A stretch of 64,000 nucleotides of DNA. Origin: Lucinisca nassula. Lineage: Eukaryota; Mollusca; Bivalvia; Lucinida; Lucinidae. Within the stretch, counting starts at the first letter, position 1. Every line of letters starts with the position of its first letter. A program made the position numbers and the translations under genes. The stretch spans positions 147,980,675 through 148,044,674 of the forward strand of contig OY757010.1 in NCBI GenBank assembly GCA_963580285.1, read 5' to 3'. The notes beneath the pieces were generated by a model. The model searched no databases. It was not told the DNA's origin and saw only the letters and a list, made by a program, of their open reading frames with translations. Positions 32,150 through 42,124 of the stretch are shown here, in pieces.

Positions 32150-33545
32150 AGTAGAAGTAAAACAAAGATCAGGAATTGATACAATTAACTTACTCCTCCC
32201 ATAAAAGACACCAAAGGGAAAGCAATACAAACATTAAGCGACTAGACCATAATGGAAACCTAAACAAAGGAAGGCCATAAGGACAGTTACTTTCCCACAA
32301 AATGGCCATATGGCCATCCAAAACCAAAAGACACAAGTGATACACACAGTAAGTAACAAACAACAACATAAATAAATCGCCACAGAAGAGCCGCCTTGGA
32401 ACGGTCAGTGGAAGATTTCCACTGGGGGGCTTAAATCGATTTTACGTGGCCACAATCCTCGCCCTTACTTCCGTCGCGATTTAGACAAACAATTTGTTCA
32501 GTCCGCATGAAGGCCTCCTAACTCATCAGTGCAACATCTCCGTGAACACAAAAATCAAAGAACCACAGAGGTGAGACAACGGTGAGGACTCGACAGCAAG
32601 AAACCACTGAAATGCTGGAGCAAAAGAAAACCAACAGTTAGATTCCGATGAGCCCGACCAGAGACAGAGCATCAGGCACCAACCGACATTATCTCTCTAA
32701 TTTTCAATAAGCCTTTACGTTGGAGCCGTCATAGAATCTGAGGCCTGACCCACCCGCGTGCAATTAAAGAGGGAAGCAAAGTTGCCAACCGTGATTGGGT
32801 TAACTACCATGCATGCAGTCTGTCGTATAATATCCATGTTGTATCCAATCTTTTTATATCGAAGAATGATTTTACGAAATTGGGTGCTGAAGTCATTGCG
32901 GTTATATATTTTTCTGAATTTATATACTAAGTCACCATAAAATTCGGGTTCCGATAGACCTTGTTGCAGAAGAGATTTAAGTCCAATATTGAATTTTGAA
33001 ATTAAATCAGAATGGCGTCTATAAAATTTTGAAAAGGCTTTGCGTAGTTTATGGTACCGATAACCCTGATTAAGGAGTTTAGCCGTTAATAATTTATTAC
33101 GAGTGTTGAAGTCAGTTACATGACTACACACTCTAGCAAATCGAATTAATTGCGAAATATAAACGCCATAGGATGGCGCACGAGGAACATCACCATCCAA
33201 AAAAGGAAAATTTACAATCTCAAAATCAAAGTCATCGCGTTTATCATAAATTTTGCACGAAACAAATTCATCTACAATAGATAGATGTAAATCCAAAAAC
33301 GGGGCCTCGGTATCAGAAGAATTTGCTTTATTTAACTGAAGTTCTAGGGGGTAAATCTGACTGATCAAACCATCAAAATAGGTATTATCAATATTTAATA
33401 AATCATCTAAATATCTAGAAGTAGAGCTAAAAGCTTCAATAATTTCAGATTGGTTATCAATGGAAAGCGACAAAATGAAGTCTCTTTCATAACAATACAA
33501 GAACAGATCAGCCACAAGAGGTGCGCAATTAGTACCCATCGGAAT
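32150..33545 (-). mobile_element. Penelope-like element copy 3 (5' truncated)
   Basis: Runs from the RT motif GIPMGTNCAP region at 33545 to the AGTAGAAG terminus at 32150, giving the complete type 1 3' tail (32150-32714) attached to its coding sequence. It is the reference that identifies all the scattered tails. It lies head-to-head with PLE copy 2; the join is at 33545/33546. Confidence 0.9.
32715..33539 (-). CDS. Penelope-like reverse transcriptase, C-terminal 274 codons
   Basis: An uninterrupted frame covering the distal part of a PLE RT. It starts in the conserved MGTNCAPLVADLFLYCYERD segment (residues 1-20). SRYLDDLLNIDN (about 41-52) carries the catalytic DD of motif C in the form usual for PLEs. 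FLDLHLSI, CKIYDKRDDFDFEIVNFP and DVPRAPSYGVYISQLIRFAR follow, all typical of this class, then the thumb and a C-terminal HPF-like segment. The true N-terminus is missing: this methionine is internal to the protein, and copy 2 shows what precedes it. No stops or frameshifts, so this fragment is young compared with copies 1 and 2. It could not make a full enzyme. Confidence 0.9.
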   Translation of the reverse strand: MGTNCAPLVADLFLYCYERDFILSLSIDNQSEIIEAFSSTSRYLDDLLNIDNTYFDGLISQIYPLELQLNKANSSDTEAPFLDLHLSIVDEFVSCKIYDKRDDFDFEIVNFPFLDGDVPRAPSYGVYISQLIRFARVCSHVTDFNTRNKLLTAKLLNQGYRYHKLRKAFSKFYRRHSDLISKFNIGLKSLLQQGLSEPEFYGDLVYKFRKIYNRNDFSTQFRKIILRYKKIGYNMDIIRQTACMVVNPITVGNFASLFNCTRVGQASDSMTAPT

Positions 33546-33637
33546 AAGCTTACAATATCTCCCCTTAGGTTACATTCTGCTTCTTCTGTACGGATTCCCG
33601 ATTCTATTAATAATTTTAGAGTTATGTTGCGTCGGTA

Positions 33638-34390
33638 TTGGCGAGGTCCATAAATTTGTTTTCTGCCGCTTCCGTTAATTTAAGTAGAGCAGGTAGTACT
33701 AATTTATTTAAAAATAATCTGAGAGTTAGATTAAGTCCCATCAAATCGCACATTCTTCGGAAATATACCAATCTTTTCAAAAGAAGTGGAATGTATCCTA
33801 CTATTTCTAAGTGCGTTGCTAAGAGGTACAGGTGCTGTTCACATTTATGCACTGCGTCTACCGTTTCTTCGTCTGTAAACGGTAAACGTTATTCTGTTGT
33901 TAACATGTCCGATTTGACATGTACGTCTACGGATTTGATATATGTGATAACCTGACATACTGCAAATTGTAAAATGCAGAATGTCGGGCAAACTGATCGC
34001 ATGTTAAAACATGATTTAACGAACCATATCGTAGAATGAGTAAGCCTAAAAGAACTGACACTTTCTTATACCGTCATTTCAAACGTACAGGCTATTCTAT
34101 AAAAGATATTTCTATACAGTCAGTGAAAAAAAATACTACGATGTAAATTCTACAGCTAGGTTTAAAATTATTAAACGGCATGAAACTTAATTAAAATGGA
34201 TTAAATTATTACAGACACATTTTCCATTAGGCTTTAATGACAACATTTATCATGAGGGTAATATATCTAAAATGCCTGATTCTGATATTTTCTCGCTTCT
34301 GGACTGTCGAAAGCGTAAAACTAGATCGTACGGCACCAGAAAAAATGGCAATTATAAACGTAAATTACGTGCTTTTAAAAGAAACAATAC
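33638..34390 (+). pseudogene. GIY-YIG endonuclease domain of PLE copy 2
   Basis: KCVAKRYRCCSHLC and VNGKRYSVVNMSDLTC (in 33638-33955) match the Cys-rich lead-in of PLE nucleases. DLIYVIT (about 33935) supplies the GIY-like strand, and NCKMQNVGQTDR (33965-34005) the YIG-like strand with YVG degraded to NVG. Further on, in other frames, come KRTGYSIKDISIQSV and LQTHFPLGFNDNIYHEG, the usual distal end of this domain. The frame shifts at least three times. In a working element this domain nicks target DNA for priming. Confidence 0.75.
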
Positions 34391-34399
34391 TAGGCTGAA

Positions 34400-35071
34400 G
34401 TGACTGTCCATAATATTATTGAATCATGGACGCCACTCAATGCTTGCTTTTCTAAGTTCATTACCCATTCTGTATTACGGATTCTGGACACCGAGACGAA
34501 TAAATTCTACAATAGTTCTCATCAGTCATACGATGCTACTCTTTTAACTAGAGATTATACTCAGCATGCTCTTCGCCCTTTCATCGATTCAGAAATTAAT
34601 CACAAACGTCATTACATCAAAATATCCTTCATTAATGAGGGTTTGGATTTTAAAGATTTACCTAGTATCTTCCGGGACAGTTCGGTGATTTCATCCATTC
34701 CTGCTTATTTTCAAAATACTAAAACACCCATAATTTGCTATAAATACAATAAACCTTTAGCTCTATCATTTTTAATTTCAATAAACTTGTTTCTGATCTT
34801 GATATTGACACTAACACTCCTGAAACCTGTGCCCTGTGATTGTAAAAATTCAGCGTTTTTCTATCCTGCTGCTAGTCATATTATTACTTGCAATTTAAAA
34901 ATTATTCCTGATTCTAGAATACGTAATATAATTTCTAACGGACCGAAATATCGATTTCCTTCTGAAATTGAATTCAATAAATGTAGAGATAAAATCGCTG
35001 CTGCCTTGCATGAATTTGGTAATCGGTGGTGTGAACGAGAGTATGTTGAGCATAAAGCTCATAAAGAATGA
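34400..35071 (+). pseudogene. Conserved PLE region between nuclease and RT
   Basis: A 223-codon frame containing INEGLDFKDLPSIFRD, SSIPAYFQNTKTPIICYKYN and the CDCKN...H...C cluster followed by GPKYRFPSEIEFNKC and FGNRWCEREYV. These blocks recur ahead of the RT in PLE proteins, and the Cys/His cluster is probably structural. After KNSAFFYPAASHIIT the usual GxLxII pattern is present as CNLKII. The segment between about residues 120 and 142 is shifted out of its normal frame and reads as hydrophobic nonsense. Confidence 0.75.
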
Positions 35072-35143
35072 AAACTTAGCATTCTAAAATTAGTGAACAA
35101 ACGCATTTCTTTTTATTCACAAAATACGAACTTATTACATCCT

Positions 35144-35570
35144 AAGTAGAAGTAAAACAAAGATCAGGAATTGATACAATTAACTTACTCCACCCATAAA
35201 AGACACCAAAGGGAAAGAAATACAAACATTAAGCGACCAGACCATAATGGAAACCTAAACAAAGGAAGGCCATATGGACAGTTACTTTCCCACAAAATGG
35301 CCATATGGCCATCCAAAATTAAAAGACACAAGTGATACACACAGTAAGTAACAAACAACAACATAAATAAATCGCCACAGAAGAGCCGCCTTGGAACGGT
35401 CAGTGGAAGATTTCCACTGGGGGGCTTAAATCGATTTTACGTGGCCACAATCCTCGCCCTTACTTCCGTCGCGATTTAGACAAATAATTTGTTCAGTCCG
35501 CATGAAGGCCTCCTAACTCATCAGTGCAACATCTCCGTGAACACAGAAATCAAAGAACCACAGAGGTGAT
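35144..35570 (-). mobile_element. PLE 3' tail, type 1, inserted in PLE copy 2
   Basis: Starts AAGTAGAAGTAAAAC and ends CACAGAGGTGA. It breaks the host frame after NTNLLHPK. It is nearly identical to the tail at 32150, so probably recent. Confidence 0.88.
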
Positions 35571-35584
35571 AAACCTTAAACTAG

Positions 35585-35944
35585 CTAGTCTGGCCCAGAA
35601 AACATGTACACTTTATATTTTCCAGTTCTGTGGTGTATTCCTTACATCCAAAGGATAACCTTTTAAAGAACATATTTGACGTCACTACAGCTGAGGTGTG
35701 GGAATGTGTGGCGGCCGTAAATAGTCTCCCTGCCCTACATCATAATGTAGTTTATATTTTCATGTCCTTTTGGATAATTGATTCCATTATGGAATTTTGA
35801 AAATATTTGAGGGTCACTGATGAGGCCTTATTGGCCGAAACTAGCTAGTCTGGTCCAGAAAACATGTACACTTTATATTTTCCAGTTCTGTGGTGTATTC
35901 CTTGCATCCAAAGGATAACCTTTTATAGAACATATTTTACGTCA
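35585..35944 (+). mobile_element. Retrozyme-like repeat R3 with 11-bp target duplication
   Basis: CCTTAAACTAG occurs at 35574-35584 and 35945-35955, and the host frame HLKLGIQEFH resumes after the second. The body has one full unit (35591-35850, 260 bp from cleavage site to cleavage site) and the start of a second. Sequence closely resembles R1 and is related to R2. Confidence 0.85.
35803..35866 (+). ncRNA. Hammerhead ribozyme in R3
   Basis: CTGATGA at 35817-35823, stem II GGCC-TTATT-GGCC, GAAA at 35837-35840, palindromic stem III ACTAGCTAGT, triplet GTC ending at 35850. Stem I pairs GTCA (35813-35816) with TGGT and then TTG with CAG across an internal loop, as in R1. The upstream boundary at 35585 holds the distal half of another hammerhead (CTAGTC-TGGCCCAG). 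Confidence 0.88.
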
Positions 35945-36605
35945 CCTTAAACTAGGTATTCAAGAATTTCATAAGAAGTTTGTTTTGGCTCCAGAAGACA
36001 AGGCCGCTAACAATATGGTTGTTGTTTGACGGCTTCACTATGTTAACACTTCAGAATGAACTTGATGGTACTAAAACCTATGAACTGCAGCCTTTAGCTG
36101 AAGAGAGGGCTATAGTTGAAGACCACATTTGTCAATCAGCCACCAAGTTTGCTGTCTGTGTTACAGAAGGCCAAGACAAGCTTCTTACGTTATATTGGTT
36201 AACCAAACTTCATAAAAGACCATGCAAAGCACGTTTTAGTGCAGATTCAAGCTCTTGTACTACCACTGAACACACTAAATTATTAACTTCATGTTTAACA
36301 GCCACCAAAAAACATGTGATAAAATATTGTGACAAAGTCTTCGAAAGATCAGGTAGATCTCTCGAGCTCTTTTGGTCTATAAAAATTCTAATGAAGTTTT
36401 AAATAAATTGAAATCCAGACGTTTTCGTGCTTCAAGTCTGTCTACTTATGATTTTTCCGCCCTTTACACTACACTTCCTAATAATCTTATAAAAGAAAAA
36501 CTTAATGATTTAATTGAATGGACATTTCATAGGACTCCCTCTATCTTGCATGTAATGTAAGAAATGCTTTTTTCACTTCTGAAGAGCAAAAAGATTATAC
36601 TTTAT
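35945..36605 (+). pseudogene. PLE copy 2 RT, fingers and motif A region
   Basis: EFHKKFVLAPEDKAANNMVVV is followed by a stop and frame change, then ELDGTKTYELQPL, LYWLTKLHKRP (the conserved PLE K-L-H-K-x-P block), ARFSADSSSCTTTEHTKLL, and motif A as STYDFSALYTTLPNNLIKEKL (about 36440-36500). Two frames overlap at 36372-36402, where one base is out. It ends in NAFFTSEEQKDYTL, where the next PLE tail inserted. Confidence 0.85.
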
Positions 36606-36905
36606 AATAAAATCGATTTAAGCCCCCCAGTGGAATTCGTTTCTGCTGACCGTTCCAAGGCGGTTCTACTGTCGTGGTTTATTTTTGTTATGGTTTGTCT
36701 TTGGGTGTTTGTGTCGCTTATATTATTTTATTTTGGATAGCCTATTGGCGATTTTGTGGGAAAGTAGATGTCCTTTTGGGTTTCCGCTATTGATGTTTCC
36801 ACTAGGGTCTGCTGTGTCGGGTTTGTGTTTCTTTCCCTTTGGTGTCTCTGATGGGAGCAGTGGGTTAATTGTATCGATTCCTGAGCATTGCCTCTACCTT
36901 TATTT
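36606..36905 (+). mobile_element. PLE 3' tail, type 2, inserted in PLE copy 2
   Basis: Truncated start AAAATCGATTTAAGCCCC and end CCTCTACCTTTATTT. It lies exactly between codons for DYTL and WSCQKVCQ of the host RT, in the same orientation as the host. Confidence 0.88.
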
Positions 36906-37790
36906 ATGGTCATGTCAGAAAGTGTGTCAAGCTCTCACCTTTCTACTTGACAATATTTACATAAGATTTGGTACTAGGTTATTTAAACAAGTTGTGGGTA
37001 TTCCGATGGGTACTAACTGCGCACCACTTGTGGCTGATCTGCTTCTGTTTTGTTATGAGAGAGACTTCATGCTGTCCCTTTCTGCTGAAAACCAATCTGA
37101 AATCATTGAAGATTTTAGCTCGACTTCTAGATATTTGGATGATTTATTAAATATTGTCAATATCTATTTCGATGGTTTGATCAGTCAAATTTACCGCCCC
37201 CACCCCAGGAACTTTTAGTTAAATAAAGCAAATTCTTCTGATACCTAGGTTCCGTCCTTGGATTTACATCTATCTATTGTAGATGGGGTTGTTTTTTGCA
37301 AAATGTATGATAAACGCGATGATTTTGATTTTGAGATTGTAATTTTTTCTTTTTTGGATGGTGATGTTCCTCGTGCGCCATCCTGTGGCCTTAATATTCC
37401 GCAGTTAATTCTTAACTGCTAAAATTCTTAATCAAGGTTATCGGTACAATAAACTACGCAAAGCATTTTCAAAATTTTATGGACGTCATTCTGATTTAAT
37501 TTCAAAATTCAATATTGGACTTACATCTCTTCTGCTACAAGGTCTATCGGAGCCCATATTTTATGGTGACTTAGTATATAAATTCAGAAAAATATATAAC
37601 CGCAATGACTTCAGCACCCAATTTCGTAAAATCATTCTTCGCTATAAAAAGATTGGGTACAACATAAATGTTATACGACAGACTGCATGCATGGAAGTTA
37701 ACCCAATCACGGTTGACAACTTTGCTTCCCTCTTTAATTGCACGCCGGTGGGTCAGGCTTCAGATCCTATGATGTTTCCAGCGTAAAGGC
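36906..37790 (+). pseudogene. PLE copy 2 RT, motifs B-C and C-terminus
   Basis: CQKVCQALTFLLDNIYIRFG, then VVGIPMGTNCAPLVADLLLFC (motif B region) and SRYLDDLLNIVN (motif C) within 36906-37218. Beyond, the frame is lost, but LDLHLSIVDG, CKMYDKRDDFDFEIV and DVPRAPS are visible, with a deletion of about 20 codons near 37400 and the C-terminal VNPITVDNFAS near 37700. Confidence 0.85.
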
Positions 37791-38372
37791 TTATTGCTCT
37801 TAAAGGAACTCATTATTGATTTTTATTTACACAGAATTGGAGAGATCTAATTCTATGTAATGTTGGTTGGTGCGTGATGCTCTGTCTCTGGGCCCATCGG
37901 AGTCTAATTGTTGGTTTTCTTTTGCTCCAGCATTTCAGTGTTTTCTTGCTGTCGAGTCCTCACCGTTGTTTCATCTCTGTGGCTGTGTGAGTTAGGAGGC
38001 CATCATGCGGACTGAACAAATAATATGTCTAAATCGCGACGGAAGTAAGGGCGAGGATTGTGGCCACGTAAAATCGATTTAAGCCCCCACCCACCCACAG
38101 AGGAATTCGTTTCACTGACTGTTCCAAGGCGGTTCTTCTGTCGCGGTATATTTTTTTATGGTTTGTCTTTGAGTGTTTGTATCGCTTATATTATTTTGTT
38201 TTGGATAGCCAAATGGCCATTTTCAGGGAAAGTAACTGTCCTTTTGGATTTCCGCTATTGATGTTTCCATTAGGGTCTGTTGTTTCATGTTGGTGTTTCT
38301 TTCCCTTTGGTGTCTCTGATGGAAGCTGTAGGTTATTTGTATCGATTCCTGATCATTGCCTTCACTTCTATG
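37791..38372 (+). mobile_element. Own 3' tail of PLE copy 2 (type 2)
   Basis: Follows the RT C-terminus directly through TTGGTTGGTGCGTGATGC, the GACGGAAGTAAGGGCGAGG block and the type 2 distal part (GGTTTGTCTTTGAGTGTT) to CTTCACTTCTAT. Shows that tail types 1 and 2 belong to sister subfamilies of one element. Confidence 0.85.
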
Positions 38373-39540
38373 TAGTACACATATATACAGGCCAACTTTA
38401 TAATGTATGCAGACTCCTGACCCTTTTCCGGACGACGAAGACAATACATGTACTTAGTGTGTGCATTACGTCAAACACCCGTGCGCCAAAATGCAGTTAA
38501 TTAAGATAACTTAAAACTTAGAACTTTTTAAAGGTCCATGAGCTCAATTTAAAATACGTCTTCCGGTCGCCAGTGCCTTTGTTAGAACTGTTTACCAAAG
38601 AGTTTATCAATATGATATATGGCAGGCGAGTAGTCGCGTTAAAGCGAGTTGCTGAACCTCCATAGAGAGGATACAGAGACAGCACAATGAAAAATATTAC
38701 AAAGTGTATATAAATTACCAGCACACATATGTAGATATCACAAGCCAATTAACTTTACTTTACATTATTGTACCCCAGCCAAATATTTAACGTCATATAG
38801 ACGTGTGCCTCGAAGAAATAAGCGGGCGAGCTCTAGGACAAAAACAATGGCGCCTTTCATGTGTATGACCACCATTATCCGGCATTACCGCGCCAGTGAG
38901 TGGGGTAAGCGCAAAAATTGAAATATTCTTTGGTGGCTTGTCACATTCATTTTTCTGAAGAGCCGGTGAGTTGTCAGATATTTGAGTGTGCTGAACTATA
39001 TATAATTTGAACAGGGTACTGAATAGTTCTGTTTAGCTGTCGGTACAAGCATTAACGGTTTAAGAGGAAAAGTACTTGAACTTTTATTCTTGCATAAATA
39101 TCTATGCGCATGGCTGTTTGAAGCCATTGTCAAATGGACCGAAAGCCGTGCTCAAACAGCAAACACAATGTTCAAATCATGAAATTCACGTGCTGTTTGA
39201 ACATGGATTTTGAGCTTTTGATATCACAAGACGGGCCTTGTTTTGTTTACCTTACGTTGAGCGACGTAACGTTATCGCCCTGAACGTAGCGTTTTAGGGT
39301 TCTATGATGACGTCAGATGGTTACTGCGTAAAATTAAAATTTGCAGTTTGAATCGTAAGTTATGCAAGAACAACGATCATCCATAGTTATTTTATAGCAT
39401 TGACATTTGCCGGATCCCTCGGAAGATATTTGAACATTCGGCCTAGCGGCCTCATGTTCAAACAGCTTCCTCGGGACCCGGCAAATGTTAATGCATGAAA
39501 AACCATAGTTGATCCCTATTGCGTTTCTCGATACTCACTA
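38373..39540. other. No gene; inverted repeat at 39383-39517
   Basis: Two regions around 39383-39425 and 39470-39517 are imperfect inverted copies (CATTGACATTTGCCGGATCC against GGACCCGGCAAATGTTAATG), and GTTTGAACATGxxxxxGAGC-like text recurs at 39110-39210. Probably a decayed foldback. Nothing coding is recognisable. Confidence 0.5.
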
Positions 39541-40307
39541 GCCACATGTTGTGGTTATTCAGGAAACAAAGATTCACAGTTCAATTATGACTTCGGAGCT
39601 TTTCCCTGAAACTTCTGCGTACAGTGTCTACAGAAAAGATAGAAACACTCATTACGGTGGGGTGATGTTGCTCGTTCACATAGACATCTCTCATATGCCG
39701 TTCATGGAACTGGAAAACGACTCAACATCTGTTTGGGTTAAGGTTTTTGCAAACAAAACTTCTCACTTTATAACAAGTTGGTATCGACCGCCTAACGGCA
39801 TAGTCGAAAACTTCCAGTTATTTAAAGATCAGGTTGATCGCATTAAGTCTCAGAATAAGGGTAAAAAAACTTCCCGCAGCACATGTCCTAGGTGACTTCC
39901 ACTTCAGAGAGATCGTTTGGACTGATAGGCTCAGCAAACAAGGCACGGTGCTGAGTCTGTTGGAAGGACAGATATTGGATTATAATGGCTTTGAACAACT
40001 TGTTACCTTCTCTACTCGAGCAAAGAACACTTTGGATTTGATTCTTACAACTTTACCAGGACAATTTGAAGATAATCAGTCTCCGGACAAACCAAGTGAT
40101 AATAAGTATAAATTATGTTGTTTCTGGATTTTTAAAAATCTTCATACCACCTATAAAGAAACCTCGTAGAAAGGTGCACTAATATCAAAAGGGTGACTAT
40201 GAAACCATGAGGAAGGATGCCCTAAACTTTGCAAGAGAAAAAACTTTAATGGTCATCAGACGTTCGGTCTGTCCAGGATAACTTTGATTTGATAAAGTAG
40301 ATCAATG

Positions 40308-41803
40308 GCCAGAAAAAAAGGCAGGCAAGGTATCCCACCCCTTAAAAAAGGGAACGGGGTTGCTGAATCGGACTTCTGAATTGGACTTCTGGATCGGTTC
40401 TTCTGTCGCGGTTTATTTTTGTTATGGTTTGTCTTTGGGTGTTTGTGTCGCTTATATTATTTTATTTTGGATAGCCTATTGGCCATTTTGTGGGAAAGTA
40501 ACTGTCCTTTTGGCTTTCCGTTATTGATGTTTCAATTAGGGTCTGTTGTTTCATGTTTGTGTTTCTTTCCCTTTGGTGTCTCTGATGGGAGCTGTGGGTT
40601 GATAAAGTCTTTCATTCAAGATTCGTCCGAAAAACCTTTTCCCCTCCAAAACTAACAGGTCTGTATCTTCAATTCCTTGGATCACACCAGAAATAAGAAG
40701 AAAGATTCGGAGAAGAAATAAGATTCATGCTAAGGCAAAAAGTTGGGAAGTGGTATACTCCGGGCAAAATTGAAAACTTGAGACGAGAAATTAAACATGA
40801 CATCACAAATCAGCATAATCTGTATATGAATAACTTGGTAGGTGATGTAAAGGCAAATCCTAGAGACTTCTACAGATATATCAATAGCCAGAAAAAAAAG
40901 GCAGGCAAGGTATCCCACCCCTTAAAAAAGGGAACGGGGTTGCTGAATCGGACTTCTGAATTGGACTTCTGGATCGGTTCTTCTGTCGCGGTTTATTTTT
41001 GTTATGGTTTGTCTTTGGGTGTTTGTGTCGCTTATATTATTTTATTTTGGATAGCCTATTGGCCATTTTGTGGGAAAGTAACTGTCCTTTTGGCTTTCCG
41101 CTATTGATGTTTCAATTAGGGTCTGTTGTTTCATGTTTGTGTTTCTTTCCCTTTGGTGTCTCTGATGGGAGCTGTGGGTTGATAAAGTCTTTCATTCAAG
41201 ATTCGTCCGAAAAACCTTTTCCCCTCCAAAACTAACAGGTCTGTATCTTCAATTCCTTGGATCACACCAGAAATAAGAAGAAAGATTCGGAGAAGAAATA
41301 AGATTCATGCTAAGGCAAAAAGTTGGGAAGTGGTATACTCCGGGCAAAATTGAAAACTTGAGACGAGAAATTAATTACATGACATCACAAATCAGCATAA
41401 TCTGTATATGAATAACTTGGTAGGTGATGTAAAGGCAAATCCTAGAGACTTCTACAGATATATCAATAGCCAGAAAAAAAGGCAGGCAAGGTATCCCACC
41501 CCTTAAAAAAGGGAACGGGGTTGCTGAATCGGACTTCTGAATTGGACTTCTGGATCGGTTCTTCTGTCGCGGTTTATTTTTGTTATGGTTTGTCTTTGGG
41601 TGTTTGTGTCGCTTATATTATTTTATTTTGGATAGCCTATTGGCCATTTTGTGGGAAAGTAACTGTCCTTTTGGCTTTCCGCTATTGATGTTTCAATTAG
41701 GGTCTGTTGTTTCATGTTTGTGTTTCTTTCCCTTTGGTGTCTCCGATGGGAGCTGTGGGTTGATTGCATCGATTCCTGATCATTGCCCCCACTTCTATTT
41801 TGA
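40308..41803 (+). repeat. Tandem triplication of a LINE/PLE-tail junction, 579-582 bp
   Basis: The segment starting GCCAGAAAAAAAGGCAGG occurs at 40308, 40887 and 41469. Each copy holds a type 2 PLE tail, and each of the first two is followed by the same piece of LINE linker. The first two PLE tails stop at GCTGTGGGTTGATAAAGTC; the third keeps the true 3' end at about 41803. So one PLE tail inserted in the LINE and the joined segment was then duplicated by unequal exchange. Confidence 0.9.
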
Positions 41804-41958
41804 AAGGGCAGAGGAATTAGTTGGTCAATTCAATGATGCGTTTAATAAAACTGAGTCTAACGAAGTTCCATTGACTGGAAGATCGGCCCATTTCATGGAA
41901 AATATTTTGTATCCTCGACGGAAGTGTTCAAGTTACTTAAAGGCTTGAACCCGTCTAA

Positions 41959-42124
41959 AGCTTTAGGACCCGATGAGCTTCATCCTAGAGTCCTGAAGGC
42001 ACTAGCAAATGAGGTAAGTCCAGTTTTTGCTAATCTTTTCTAGCTTTAGGACCCGATGAGCTTCATCCTAGAGTCCTGAAGGCACTAGCAAATGAGTTAA
42101 GTCCAGTTTTTGCTAATCTTTTCT
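41959..42124 (+). repeat. 83-bp tandem duplication inside the LINE RT
   Basis: AGCTTTAGGACCCGATGAGC starts at 41959 and at 42042 with near-identical text between. It duplicates the codons for LGPDELHPRVLKALANE and shifts the frame. Confidence 0.92.

Larger units (their letters stand above)
33546..38372 (+). pseudogene. Penelope-like element copy 2, Naiad-type order, broken by three insertions
   Basis: Read in order on the plus strand: a Cys-rich linker and GIY-YIG domain (33638-34390), a conserved PLE N-terminal region (34400-35100), RT fingers and palm (35945-36605), RT motif C and thumb (36906-37790), and a type 2 3' tail (37791-38372). The endonuclease is therefore upstream of the RT, the permuted arrangement reported for Naiad/Chlamys elements; canonical PLEs have it downstream. 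Insertions: PLE tail (35144-35570), hammerhead repeat (35585-35944), PLE tail (36606-36905). Frameshifts and stops throughout rule out function. The order is seen directly; the clade name is inferred from the order. Confidence 0.8.
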
